Shown: piece by piece, positions 8,002 through 16,206 of the stretch
Layout of the letters: every line of letters begins with the position of its first letter
Numbering within the stretch: the stretch's first letter is position 1
Source: Actinobacteria bacterium UBA4719
GTDB taxonomy: Bacteria; Actinomycetota; Actinomycetes; Actinomycetales; Dermatophilaceae
Direction: 5' to 3'
Length of the DNA: 31,750 nucleotides
Assembly: GCA_002404345.1 (NCBI GenBank)
Contig: DHJN01000059.1
Span: 1-31,750, forward strand
The notes under the pieces: model-generated
Database searches by the model: none
Told to the model about the DNA's origin: nothing
Seen by the model: only the letters and a program-made list of their open reading frames with translations
Program-made: the position numbers and the translations under genes

Positions 8002-8657
8002 GCGCCTGCCGTCTTGTGTGCCCCCGGTAGCAGTGCTACGGCGGGCTCGCTGTAGGTGAGCGACTCGAGCTCGTCGCCCACGAACGTCAAGGAGGTCAAG
8101 GAGGCCAGCGAGCACTGACGATTGCGGGGGTCGTGCCACATGCGATGACCCTCGAGCTTGGAGCGCACGGTCCACACCGGCAGCTGGTGGGAGACGATCA
8201 CGGCCTCGTGACCCCGGGCCGAGCTGCGTGCAACGGCGATGGCCGCGAGCATCCGGTCGGCGATCTCCTGGTACGGCTCGCCCCAGGACGGCTTGAACGG
8301 GTTGACCAGCTTGGGCCAGTGCCTCGGGTACCTCAGTGACCCGTCACCGACGCCGAACGTCTTGCCCTCGAAGTAGTTGCCGGCCTCGATCACCCGCTCG
8401 TCCGTGGTGATCGGGAGACCGTGGACGGAGGCGATGGGCTCGGCGGTCTCCTGCGCCCGGTCCAGCGGTGAGGCCACGATCAAGGTCACGTCGTGGTCGA
8501 CCAGATGGGCGGCGACCGTCTCGGCCATCTCGCGACCGAGGTCCGAGAGGTGGAAGTCAGGCAGCCGGCCGTAGAGCACGCCGGTGGGGTTGAGCACCTC
8601 ACCGTGGCGCAGCAGATGAACGACGGTCCGGTTGGGGTCCCCGGCAGCGGTGGTCAT
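7998..8657 (-). CDS. Histidine phosphatase family protein (phosphoglycerate mutase-like)
   Basis: A 219-residue protein of the histidine phosphatase superfamily. The phosphohistidine motif LLRHGEV lies near residue 16, conserved Arg and Glu residues occur in the middle ([13 protein letters not shown]), and the second histidine is in IVSHQLPVW. Its position between hemL and tlpA matches Rv0525 of M. tuberculosis. The family includes phosphoglycerate mutases and many phosphatases; a glycolytic mutase would be longer, so a small-molecule phosphatase is more likely. The start ATG 8657 overlaps the hemL stop as ATGA. I rejected longer upstream starts that run into hemL. Confidence 0.9.
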   Translation of the reverse strand: MTTAAGDPNRTVVHLLRHGEVLNPTGVLYGRLPDFHLSDLGREMAETVAAHLVDHDVTLIVASPLDRAQETAEPIASVHGLPITTDERVIEAGNYFEGKTFGVGDGSLRYPRHWPKLVNPFKPSWGEPYQEIADRMLAAIAVARSSARGHEAVIVSHQLPVWTVRSKLEGHRMWHDPRNRQCSLASLTSLTFVGDELESLTYSEPAVALLPGAHKTAGA

Positions 8658-10015
8658 GAAGAGATTGTCGCAAACGAGTCTGAAACGGCCTGCGCCGCCA
8701 CGGGTAGTGCGGCCAGGACCCGGTCGACCGCCGCGTCGTCGTGCGATGCGCTGACGAACCACGCCTCGAACGCACTCGGGGGCAGATGCACACCCTGGCT
8801 GAGCATGGACTGAAAGAACACCGAAAAGGCTTGCACCTGTTGGGCTCTGGCCTCCTCGTAGTTGGTCACGGCTCCCTCACGGAAGAATAGGCTGAACATG
8901 CTCCCGGCCCATTGCACCACGTGCGGTATGCCGTGTCGCGCGAACTCCGCGGACGTCGCGTCCGCGATCGTTCTGCTCACGACCGCGAGCCGGTCATAGA
9001 CGACCGGGGTGCAGCCCTTCAGCGTTGCCAAGCCGGCGGCCGTGGCCACGGGGTTGCCCGACAGCGTCCCGGCCTGGTAGACGGGTCCGTCGGGGGCGAG
9101 CATCGCCATGATGTCGCCACGCCCACCGAAGGCCGCCGCCGGGAAGCCGCCGCCCATGACCTTGCCGAAGGTGAACAGGTCCGGTGCCCCACCAACGTAC
9201 GGTCCCTCGATGCCGTACCAGCCCGAGGCGCTGCAACGGAATCCGGTCATGACCTCGTCGGAGATCAACAGGGCGCCGTGCGCCGTTGTCACCCGACGCA
9301 GGGCCTCGGTGAAGCCGGGCAGCGGCGGCACGACCCCCATGTTGCCTGGGGAGGCCTCGGTGATCACGGCGGCAATCCGGTCACCATGCGCGGCGAAGGC
9401 CGCCTCGAGAGCCGGGACGTCGTTGTACGGCAGGACGATCGTCTCGCTGGCGCTGGACGCGGGGACTCCGGCAGAGTCCGGCAGCGCGAACGTGGCCAAG
9501 CCGCTGCCGGCCGAGGCCAGTAGCGCGTCGACGTGCCCGTGGTAGCAGCCGGCGAACTTCACCACTGTGGATCGACCCGTGAACCCGCGGGCTACCCGCA
9601 AGGCGCTCATCGTTGCCTCGGTGCCGCTGCTGACCAGGCGCACCTGCTGGACGGGCGGAACCCGCGCCACGATCTCCTCGGCGAGGGCGACCTCGTTCTC
9701 GCTCGGTGTCCCGAAGCTGAACCCCCGCAGCGCTGCCGCCTGGACCGCCGCCAGCACGTCTGGATGCGCGTGCCCCAAGATCATCGGACCCCACGAGCAC
9801 ACCAGGTCGACATACTCGCGGCCGTCGACGTCGGTGAGGTACGGGCCGCTGGCACTGGACATGAACCTCGGCGTCCCGCCGACCGCGCGAAAGGCACGCA
9901 CGGGACTGTTGACCCCGCCCGGGGTGACCGCGGCGGCGCGGGTCAGCAGCGCCTGGGACGCGGGCGCGTCATACGGGTATGGCGTGAGGGGGGCCGTCAG
10001 GTGAGGAGCCGTCAT
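8654..10015 (-). CDS. hemL: Glutamate-1-semialdehyde 2,1-aminomutase (HemL)
   Basis: A 453-residue PLP-dependent class III aminotransferase, the normal length for HemL in this group. The PLP lysine is Lys285 in [10 protein letters not shown], and the substrate-site region near the N-terminus reads [10 protein letters not shown]. It converts glutamate-1-semialdehyde, made by HemA (encoded in this window), to 5-aminolevulinate. I choose ATG 10015 because a TACGGT promoter box lies 6 nt upstream; a TTG at 10036 would place the start before that box. It is the first gene of the cytochrome c maturation operon and is split from the rex-hemACDB cluster, as in mycobacteria. Confidence 0.95.
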   Translation of the reverse strand: MTAPHLTAPLTPYPYDAPASQALLTRAAAVTPGGVNSPVRAFRAVGGTPRFMSSASGPYLTDVDGREYVDLVCSWGPMILGHAHPDVLAAVQAAALRGFSFGTPSENEVALAEEIVARVPPVQQVRLVSSGTEATMSALRVARGFTGRSTVVKFAGCYHGHVDALLASAGSGLATFALPDSAGVPASSASETIVLPYNDVPALEAAFAAHGDRIAAVITEASPGNMGVVPPLPGFTEALRRVTTAHGALLISDEVMTGFRCSASGWYGIEGPYVGGAPDLFTFGKVMGGGFPAAAFGGRGDIMAMLAPDGPVYQAGTLSGNPVATAAGLATLKGCTPVVYDRLAVVSRTIADATSAEFARHGIPHVVQWAGSMFSLFFREGAVTNYEEARAQQVQAFSVFFQSMLSQGVHLPPSAFEAWFVSASHDDAAVDRVLAALPVAAQAVSDSFATISS

Positions 10016-10049
10016 GTTCACACCGTATGTGAACAACGCAGGTGAACAA
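10016..10049 (-). promoter_or_regulatory. hemL leaderless promoter inside an inverted repeat
   Basis: On the minus strand TTGTTC (10049-10044), a 16-nt spacer and TACGGT (10027-10022) form a -35/-10 pair whose predicted start falls on the hemL ATG. A perfect inverted repeat, GTTCACA-N5-TGTGAAC (10016-10034), covers the -10 box. The motif GTTGTTCAC also occurs twice, 13 nt apart. A repressor bound here would block both transcription and a leaderless start. The regulator is unknown. Confidence 0.55.
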
Positions 10050-10083
10050 CCTGTGTCAGCCGGAGAGTTGCCTGCCCACGCCT

Positions 10084-10617
10084 TCAGACGGGCTGTTCCT
10101 CGGCTTCGCGAACCTCGTCGCAGACCCCCGTGCTCTGGATGCCACTGCTGACGGCCGCCATGGCGCGACCAAGGGCGAGGAGGTCCTCACGGGAGAGATG
10201 GTCCAGGAGGTTGGCGCGAACACTGCTGACATGGGTCGGCGCCATCCGACAGATCTCGGCATAGCCAGAGTCGGTCAGCACCAGCTCAACACCACGCCGA
10301 TCCCCGGTACAGGCCTCACGGCGAACCCATCCGCGGTTCTCCAGGCGGCCGGCTGTGTGCGTCAACCGGCTGCGGGACTGCACCACCAGCTCGGCGATCA
10401 CGGACATCCGGAGTCGCCGATCTGGCTGCTCGGAGAGGATGGAGATGATCTCGTACTCGGACAGCTGCAGCCCGTGGGCCTGGAGGTCATGATCCAGAGC
10501 TGCTTCCAGCAACCGGCTCGCACGCAGGTACTCATGCCAGGCGAGCTGCTCGCCCGCATCGAGCCACTGCGGCTCCGACTTCTTTGTGTACAGCGGTAGC
10601 GGCGTGTGTGTCTTCAT
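10084..10617 (-). CDS. MarR family transcriptional regulator
   Basis: A 177-residue winged-helix protein with the MarR layout: dimerisation helices at each end and a central DNA-binding domain (about residues 50-120). The recognition-helix region reads [23 protein letters not shown] and the wing [13 protein letters not shown]. It most likely represses itself and the divergent yceI gene. Such MarR-YceI pairs are common, and a shared operator is visible between them. ATG 10617 is preceded at 7 nt by TACGAT, suggesting a leaderless transcript. The ligand cannot be predicted. It lies 68 nt upstream of hemL on the same strand, but hemL has its own promoter. Confidence 0.92.
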   Translation of the reverse strand: MKTHTPLPLYTKKSEPQWLDAGEQLAWHEYLRASRLLEAALDHDLQAHGLQLSEYEIISILSEQPDRRLRMSVIAELVVQSRSRLTHTAGRLENRGWVRREACTGDRRGVELVLTDSGYAEICRMAPTHVSSVRANLLDHLSREDLLALGRAMAAVSSGIQSTGVCDEVREAEEQPV

Positions 10618-10624
10618 GGAATCA

Positions 10625-10630
10625 ATCGTA
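10625..10630 (-). promoter_or_regulatory. Predicted -10 box of marR
   Basis: TACGAT on the minus strand lies 7 nt before ATG 10617. The -35 position (TTTATC, 17 nt upstream) falls inside the palindrome at 10640-10655, consistent with autorepression. Confidence 0.4.
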
Positions 10631-10639
10631 CCGTCCTCT

Positions 10640-10655
10640 AGTTGAAAGATAAACT
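10640..10655. promoter_or_regulatory. Candidate MarR operator between marR and yceI
   Basis: AGTTGAAAGATAAACT has AGTT/AACT ends and an internal A/T match, resembling the AGTTGA...TCAACT-type sites bound by several MarR proteins. It overlaps the -35 regions predicted for both divergent genes. Confidence 0.5.
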
Positions 10656-10670
10656 TAGTCCTGCTAGCCT
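10642..10670 (+). promoter_or_regulatory. yceI promoter
   Basis: TTGAAA (10642-10647), a 17-nt spacer and TAGCCT (10665-10670) form a good vegetative promoter pointing at yceI, leaving a leader of about 68 nt with an AAGGAG ribosome site. Confidence 0.6.
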
Positions 10671-10745
10671 CTCGGGCAGAACGAAACCGCCGCAGTCAAC
10701 CACACCATGACCATCAGCGACACCACCAAATCAAGGAGTATCAAC

Positions 10746-11276
10746 ATGAGCAACCTCTCTGACCTCAAGCCTGGCACCTGGAACGTCGATGCATCGCACA
10801 GCGAGGTCGGTTTCACCGCTCGCCACCTCATGGTGAGCAAGGTCCGAGGACAGTTCAAAGACTTTGCCGCGGTCGTCACGGTTGCCCAGCCGTTCGAGGA
10901 GTCGACTGTCGAGGCCACCGTGCAGATGGCGTCCGTCGACACCAACAGCGCAGACCGCGACGTGCACGTGAAGTCCGCCGACTTCTTCGACGTCGAGAAC
11001 AACCCCGCCATGACCTTCACGTCCACCAAGGTCACCAACAACTCCCTCGAGGGCCTCCTGACCATCAAGGGCATCACCAAGCCGGTCAACTTCGACCTTG
11101 ACTTCGGTGGTGTCAGCGCCGACCCGTGGGGCGGCACCCGCGCCGGCTTCGAGGCCACGACCGAGATCAACCGCAAGGACTTCGACCTGTCGTGGAACGT
11201 CGCGATCGAGGGCGGCGGCGTTCTCGTCGGCGAGAAGGTCAAGATCGCGCTGGACGTTCAGCTCGTCCAGGCCTGA
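10746..11276 (+). CDS. YceI family lipocalin-like protein
   Basis: A 176-residue single-domain protein covering the whole YceI fold (an isoprenoid-binding beta barrel). Recognisable stretches are GTWNVDASHSEVGFTARHLM near residue 10, the NSADRDVHVKSADFFDVENNP region, and the TEINRKDFDLSWN motif near the end. No signal peptide is visible, so unlike E. coli YceI it is probably cytosolic. The family binds long isoprenoid or fatty chains; a link with menaquinone nearby is only inference. AAGGAG (10733-10738) 7 nt before ATG 10746 decides the start over an upstream in-frame ATG at 10707. Probably repressed by the divergent MarR. Confidence 0.93.
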   Translation: MSNLSDLKPGTWNVDASHSEVGFTARHLMVSKVRGQFKDFAAVVTVAQPFEESTVEATVQMASVDTNSADRDVHVKSADFFDVENNPAMTFTSTKVTNNSLEGLLTIKGITKPVNFDLDFGGVSADPWGGTRAGFEATTEINRKDFDLSWNVAIEGGGVLVGEKVKIALDVQLVQA

Positions 11277-11295
11277 CCTACCAGCCCCCTTTCCG

Positions 11296-11362
11296 CTTGT
11301 TGCCGTGAAACCACCGAATGTGGCGACCGCCGAGCCGGATTCGGTGGTTTCGGCGCAGCAAG
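11296..11362. repeat. 67-bp dispersed palindrome, copy A
   Basis: Two 24-nt arms (11296-11319 and 11339-11362) flank a 19-nt centre. The arms share GAAACCACCGAAT and, at the outer end, CTTG(T/C)TGC, with four mismatches across the stem. It lies 20 nt after the yceI stop and could fold into a strong hairpin that also ends transcription. Confidence 0.85.
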
Positions 11363-11464
11363 CTCGGACCAGGGTTCTCCACATCGGCCTGGGATCTCGT
11401 CCCACCGTCCACAGGTCTGTGCTCACAGAGGTTCGGTCTGAGTTCCACACGTCACCGTTAGCTC

Positions 11465-12486
11465 ATGCTCGATGTCCCCGCCGCGTTGCCTCGCCTGCCT
11501 CCCGTGTTCGGTCTGGCCGAAGCCGCCGTGGCGGGGCTGTCCGCCCGGATCGTCGAGCGAGCCGTGCGCAACGGAGACGTTCGCCGACTGACCCGCGGGG
11601 TCTTTGTCGCGGACTCTGTATGGCGTCAGGCCAGTCGCCGCGACCGTCACCTCCTGCTCGTGGACGCCGCCGTGCGCCGGCAGCCGCGAGCGGTCGTGAG
11701 CCACCACAGCGCGGCAGTCGTCCATGGGCTGCCGATCCCCTGGTATCTGCCCGACTGGGTGGCCCTGACCACGGACGGACCGCGACGCCGCGCACCCAGC
11801 TCCGGCTCGAACCGGCAGGACTGCCCCGGGCCCACGTCGACGAATGCTCGGGTCTGAGCGTGACCACGGTCGACCGGACGGTCATCGACTGTCTGCGTGA
11901 GCTGCCGCTGCCGGACGCAGTGGCCATCGGGGATGCGGCCCTGAGAGCAGGCTCGGTCTCGGTGGCGTCAATGGAGCTGGTTCGCGCCGAACAACGCGGC
12001 TGGCCATACATCGGCAATGCTGACCGAGCCCTGCCGATTCTGGACGGCAGACGTGAGAACTGGTTCGAGTCGTGGTCCTTCGCGCGGCTCTGGCAGCTGG
12101 AGATCGAACCGCCGGAGCCCCAGGTGGCGGTGTACGACCAACGCGGCCGATTCCTCGGCCGGGTGGACGGCATCTGGCTCGATGGCGGGGTCGTGGCCGA
12201 GGCCGATGGTTGCGGGAAGTACCTGGGCGAGTTCGATACCGACGGCGCCAGCGGGGAGGCCGCAGCCCGGGTGGTCCTGGCGGAGAAGGTGCGCGAGGAC
12301 CGGATCCGCGACTGTGGCCTGGAGTTCGTGCGGTGGGGCATCGACGACATGGCCAGGGATCCCCAGGCAGTGGCGGAGCGGGTCGAACGTGCCCGCGCAC
12401 GCGGTGACCTGGGACGTTTCAGGGGCCGTCTCCACCCCACCCCACCCTGCCTTGGTGCGCTGAAACCACCGATTCGAGCCGCGTGA
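11465..12486 (+). pseudogene. AbiEi-like / DUF559 protein, frameshifted
   Basis: The N-terminal frame (ATG 11465, no clear ribosome site) has the winged-helix AbiEi antitoxin-like region (GLSARIVERAVRNGDVRRLTRGVFV, then VVSHHSAAVVHGLP). After about residue 108 the homology moves to the -1 frame near 11784-11793, consistent with one lost base in a CG-rich run. It continues as LSVTTVDRTVIDCLRELPL and a DUF559 (Vsr-like PD-(D/E)XK nuclease fold) domain with RVDGIWLDG and AEADGCGKYLG, giving the expected Asp, Glu and Lys. Repaired length is about 340 residues. Such proteins are numerous in actinomycetes; despite the type IV antitoxin label no toxin partner is adjacent. Palindrome copies lie on both sides and copy B encodes the last 11 or so residues. 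Confidence 0.8.
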
Positions 12487-12517
12487 GCCCTCAATTCGGT
12501 GGTTTCGGCGCAGCAAG
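12451..12517. repeat. 67-bp dispersed palindrome, copy B
   Basis: Arms at 12451-12474 and 12494-12517 with a 19-nt centre, the same dimensions as copies A and C. The right arm is almost identical to copy A (TTCGGTGGTTTCGGCGCAGC). It overlaps the 3' end of the AbiEi-like gene and fills the gap to the converging hemB, so it may be a bidirectional terminator. Confidence 0.85.
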
Positions 12518-12533
12518 CGCAAGGAACGAGCGC

Positions 12534-13511
12534 TCAGGGGCGCAGGAGCCGGGCAGCCTCGAGTGCGTGGTAGGTCAGGATGATCTGGGCACCGGCCCGC
12601 CGGATCGACGTCAGTGACTCCATCATCACCCGGTCACGGTCGATCCAGCCGTGCGCCGCCGCGGCTTCGATCTGGGCGTACTCCCCCGACACCTGGTAGG
12701 CCGCCACCGGCACCGGCGACAGCTGCGCCACCTGCGTCAGGATGTCGAGATAGGGCAGGGCCGGCTTGACCATCACGATGTCCGCGCCCTGGTCGAGGTC
12801 GAGCTCGACCTCGCGCAGGGACTCCGTCGCATTCGCCGGATCCTGCTGGTATGTCGACCGGTCGCCTTGCAGGGTGGACTCCACGGCATCGCGGAACGGC
12901 CCGTAAAACCCCGAGGCGTACTTGGCGGCATAGGCCAGGATGATCGTGTCGGTCAAGTCTGCCCGGTCCAGGGCGGAACGGACATAGCCGACCTGACCGT
13001 CCATCATCCCGCTCAGACCCACCACATGGGCGCCGGCCGCCGCCTGCGCGAGCGCCATCGCGGCATACCGCACGAGCGTGGCGTCGTTGTCGACCTGCCC
13101 CTGTGAGTCGAGCACCCCGCAGTGCCCGTGGTCAGTGAACTCGTCCAGGCACAGGTCCGCCATGACCACGAGGTCGTCGCCGACGGCGTCGCGCACCCGG
13201 CGCAGCGCCACGTTGAGGATGCCTTCTGGATCGTCCGCACCGGAACCTGTCGCATCCCGGGTGACGGGCACCCCGAAGACCATCAGGCCGCCCAGGCCAG
13301 CAGTCACAGCCTCGTGAGCCACCGCCACCAACGAGTCCAGCGAATGCTGGACGACACCCGGCATCGACCCGATGGGCTGCGCCTCGGTGGCGCCCTCGCG
13401 GACAAACACCGGCAGGACCAGCTCGGCCGGATGCAGCCGCGTCTGTGCCACCAGAGCCCGCAGCGCGGGAGTCTGTCGCAGTCGACGCGGCCGCTGGGTC
13501 GGGAACCCCAC
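12534..13511 (-). CDS. hemB: Porphobilinogen synthase (HemB)
   Basis: A 325-residue delta-aminolevulinate dehydratase, the normal length. The Schiff-base lysine is Lys249 in [11 protein letters not shown], with the second active-site lysine Lys197 in [12 protein letters not shown]. The metal segment [14 protein letters not shown] carries Cys121 and Cys131 with Asp123 where zinc enzymes have the middle cysteine, a mixed metal site. It condenses two 5-aminolevulinates to porphobilinogen in the cytosol. The start is GTG 13511, overlapping the hemD stop by one base (TAGTG). It is the last gene of the rex-hem operon and converges on the AbiEi-like gene. Confidence 0.95.
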   Translation of the reverse strand: MGFPTQRPRRLRQTPALRALVAQTRLHPAELVLPVFVREGATEAQPIGSMPGVVQHSLDSLVAVAHEAVTAGLGGLMVFGVPVTRDATGSGADDPEGILNVALRRVRDAVGDDLVVMADLCLDEFTDHGHCGVLDSQGQVDNDATLVRYAAMALAQAAAGAHVVGLSGMMDGQVGYVRSALDRADLTDTIILAYAAKYASGFYGPFRDAVESTLQGDRSTYQQDPANATESLREVELDLDQGADIVMVKPALPYLDILTQVAQLSPVPVAAYQVSGEYAQIEAAAAHGWIDRDRVMMESLTSIRRAGAQIILTYHALEAARLLRP

Positions 13512-15175
13512 TACTTCGCCTTGCGCCGGGCCGATGCCTTTCGGGCGCTGGGGCGTACGACGCTCTCCCCAGCCTCTGCTGCGGCGACCGCCAGACCCAC
13601 GCCGTAATCGGCCAGGGCATCGACCAGCGCGGCGGCCGACGCCTCGGGAGCCAGCACGTCGACCCGCAGGCCGTGCTCCTCGGCGGTCTTGGCGGTGGCC
13701 GGACCGATACAGGCGACGACGGTCGAGGGGTGCGGCTTGCCTGCGATGCCGACCAGGTTGCGGACCGTCGAGGACGAGGTGAAGACGACCGCGTCGAACT
13801 TGCCGGTCTTGATCGCCTCACGAACCGACGCCGCCGGGGGCGCCGCACGAACGGTGCGGTATGCCGTCACATCGTCCACCTCCCAGCCCATGTCCTGAAG
13901 GCCGGCGACCAGGGTCTCGGTGGCGATGTCGGCACGCGGGAGGAATACGCGGTTGATCGGGTCCAGGATCTCGTCGAAGGGCGGCCACTCCTGGAGCAGG
14001 CCACTTGCGGACTGCTCGCCGGACGGGACCAGATCGGGTTCCAGGCCCCACTCACGCAGGGCATCGGCGGTCACGCCACCCACTGCAGCGATCCGCAACC
14101 CAGCGAACGCGCGGGCGTCCAGGCCGAACTCCTCGAACTTCTCACGAACCGCCCGAACCGCGTTGACGGAGGTGAAGCCGATCCACTCGTAGCGTCCGGT
14201 GACCAGACCCTTGATCGCGCGTTCCATCTGCTGCGGCGTGCGCGGTGGTTCGACACTGATGGTGGGGACGACGTCGCTCGTCGCGCCATAGGACGCGAGT
14301 CGCGCGGTCATCGAACCGGCCTGGTCCTTGGTGCGCGGCACCAGGATGTTCCAGCCGAACAGCGGCTTGGTCTCGAACCACGAGAGCTGCTCGCGCAGCT
14401 TGACCGTAGAGCCGACCACAGCCAGCGACGGGAACTCGACCTTGGCCGAAGTGATCAGGGCAACCACCTGACCAAGGGTGGTGGTGTGGGTGCGCTGGGT
14501 GATCGTCGTGCCACGCTCGGTCAGTGCGACAGGAGTGTCCCGGTCACGGCCGGCCGCCAGCAGGTCGCCGAGCGCCTTGCCGAGCGTCTCGGGCGTGCCG
14601 AGCACGACCACAGTGACGTTGTCGGCGGTCGAACGGGTCCAGTTGACCTTGGTGCCACCACTGATGACGTGCAGGGACGGCGAGTTCGCGGACGTCAGCG
14701 GCACACCGGCATACGTGGGGACAGCGCTGACGGCGCTGACGCCGGGCACCACCTCGAACCTGATCCCGGCCTTGCGGCAGGCAAGCGCTTCTTCGGACAG
14801 CCCGTTGAACATGGCCGGGTCTCCGTCCATGAGCCTGACGACCAGTCCGGTGCCGTTGGCGGCACCAGCCGCCTTGGCCGCCTTGACCAGCAGCTTCGCG
14901 CGGGACGCGTGGGTGAGCGGCTGACCGTGCTCACCGTGTCCAGCATCGATGATCTCGACGTCGGGGCGGGCATAGCGGGCCACGAAGTCCTCGCGACTGA
15001 CCTGGTCGATGACGACCACGTCGGCTTCGGCGAGGTACTCCGCGGCGCGGACGGTCAACAGACCGGGGTCACCGGGACCAGCTCCGACGAAGGCGACGCG
15101 GCCAGGCTGACTGGCAGCCTTGGCGGACGGTGACTGAACTGACTGGGCGGTGATGGTCGAGCGCGTAGGGCTCAC
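13511..15175 (-). CDS. hemD: Uroporphyrinogen-III C-methyltransferase / synthase fusion (CobA-HemD)
   Basis: A 554-residue bifunctional protein. Residues about 25-270 form a SUMT (CobA/CysG-type) methyltransferase with [15 protein letters not shown] near residue 29, [10 protein letters not shown] and [18 protein letters not shown]. Residues about 275-545 form a HemD uroporphyrinogen-III synthase ending in a basic KASARRKAK tail. HemD cyclises hydroxymethylbilane to uroporphyrinogen III; the CobA half methylates it to precorrin-2 for siroheme and cobalamin. The fusion is standard in actinomycetes. GTG 15175 overlaps the hemC stop as GTGA. The first 25 residues are a polar, probably disordered leader. 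Confidence 0.95.
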   Translation of the reverse strand: MSPTRSTITAQSVQSPSAKAASQPGRVAFVGAGPGDPGLLTVRAAEYLAEADVVVIDQVSREDFVARYARPDVEIIDAGHGEHGQPLTHASRAKLLVKAAKAAGAANGTGLVVRLMDGDPAMFNGLSEEALACRKAGIRFEVVPGVSAVSAVPTYAGVPLTSANSPSLHVISGGTKVNWTRSTADNVTVVVLGTPETLGKALGDLLAAGRDRDTPVALTERGTTITQRTHTTTLGQVVALITSAKVEFPSLAVVGSTVKLREQLSWFETKPLFGWNILVPRTKDQAGSMTARLASYGATSDVVPTISVEPPRTPQQMERAIKGLVTGRYEWIGFTSVNAVRAVREKFEEFGLDARAFAGLRIAAVGGVTADALREWGLEPDLVPSGEQSASGLLQEWPPFDEILDPINRVFLPRADIATETLVAGLQDMGWEVDDVTAYRTVRAAPPAASVREAIKTGKFDAVVFTSSSTVRNLVGIAGKPHPSTVVACIGPATAKTAEEHGLRVDVLAPEASAAALVDALADYGVGLAVAAAEAGESVVRPSARKASARRKAK

Positions 15176-16206
15176 GAGGCACGCTCCGAAGTGGATCGAT
15201 CTGGACGGGAGGTATCAGGCTGGACAGTTTCAGGCTGGAGGGAGTCAGCTGGGAGCGAACCCTCAGCTTCGCTCGCCTGGGGTGGAGGGTCGCCGTCGTA
15301 GGTGGCGGCTCCGTCCTCGAGCAGGACGGCCGCCAGGTCACGGCCAAGGCGTTCAGGCTCCGCGAGTGGTCCGACAGTGGAGCGACGCAGCTGGGTGCTG
15401 GCGTCCAAGCTGCCCGCGAAGGCCCGCAGAAAGAGCTCGGTGCCATGTTCGCCCTCGACAACCTCGGCCAGAGCACCGACGGGCGCGGTGCAGCCGGCTT
15501 CGAGAGCGGCCAGCAGCGCGCGTTCCGCGCTCACGCAGGCCCGGGTGTCCGGGTCGTCCATCGGTGTCAGAGCCTCAATCAGGTCGGGGCGGTCCTCGCG
15601 GCACTCGATCGCGAGCGCCCCCTGGCCCGGAGCTGGGAGCATCTGCAGCGGATCGAGGGACTCGGTGACCTCGTCCAGCCGGCCGAGGCGAGCGAGCCCG
15701 GCGCGGGCCAGCAGAACGGCATCGCAGGAACCGTTGTGCACCAACGAGATCCGGGTGTCGACGTTGCCACGGATGTCGGTCACGAGCAGCCCAAGCCCGA
15801 GAGCTGCCAGCTGTGCCGTTCGTCGCGGGGAGCCGGTGCCGACCACCGATCCGGCAGGAAGCTCACCCAGGGTCAGGCCGTCGCGCGCCACGAGGGCGTC
15901 GCGGGCATCCTCGCGAACGGGGATCGCAGCGATCCGCAGGCCCGGCTCGGGTGCCACCGGCAGATCCTTGAGCGAGTGAACTGCGACGTCGATCTCGCCG
16001 GCGAGCAGGGCCTGGCGGATGGCGGTGGCGAAGACCCCGGTGCCGCCGATGGTGGACAGCGAGGCCGTGGAGGTGTCACCCACGGTGGTGATCTCGACCA
16101 TCTCCACGGCGTGTCCCAGCTCGCGCAGCCGGTCGGCCACCAGCCCGGCCTGTGCCGTGGCGAGGGCGCTGCGGCGTGTGCCGAGCCGGATGCTGACGGC
16201 GTTCAC
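15172..16206 (-). CDS. hemC: Hydroxymethylbilane synthase (HemC)
   Basis: A 344-residue porphobilinogen deaminase. The cofactor-attaching cysteine is Cys239 in EAGCTAPVGA, and substrate-binding arginines appear in TGSPRRTAQL (about 124-133) and DIRGNVDTR. It polymerises four porphobilinogens into hydroxymethylbilane. GTG 16206 overlaps the hemA stop as GTGA. The protein is about 30 residues longer than typical because of a hydrophilic C-terminal tail (roughly 300-344) rich in Pro, Ser, Glu and Asp, encoded partly by short direct repeats (TCAGGCTGGA at 15216 and 15231). The tail is unlikely to be catalytic. Confidence 0.95.
   Translation of the reverse strand: MNAVSIRLGTRRSALATAQAGLVADRLRELGHAVEMVEITTVGDTSTASLSTIGGTGVFATAIRQALLAGEIDVAVHSLKDLPVAPEPGLRIAAIPVREDARDALVARDGLTLGELPAGSVVGTGSPRRTAQLAALGLGLLVTDIRGNVDTRISLVHNGSCDAVLLARAGLARLGRLDEVTESLDPLQMLPAPGQGALAIECREDRPDLIEALTPMDDPDTRACVSAERALLAALEAGCTAPVGALAEVVEGEHGTELFLRAFAGSLDASTQLRRSTVGPLAEPERLGRDLAAVLLEDGAATYDGDPPPQASEAEGSLPADSLQPETVQPDTSRPDRSTSERAS

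Noticed and set aside
10016..10034. Second Rex operator at hemL
   Set aside because: The arms are GTTCACA/TGTGAAC, the reverse arrangement of the Rex TTGTGA/TCACAA halves.
11098..12486. One 462-codon frame joining yceI sequence to the DUF559 domain
   Set aside because: Its first half is out of frame with both YceI and the AbiEi domain, so it is a frameshift artefact and not a fusion.
11465..12486. Complete type IV toxin-antitoxin system
   Set aside because: No AbiEii-type nucleotidyltransferase toxin is adjacent and the gene carries a nuclease-like domain; the antitoxin name reflects only the N-terminal fold.
13445..15133. Plus-strand open frame of about 562 codons opposite hemB/hemD
   Set aside because: Antisense to strongly conserved heme genes, with no recognisable motif.
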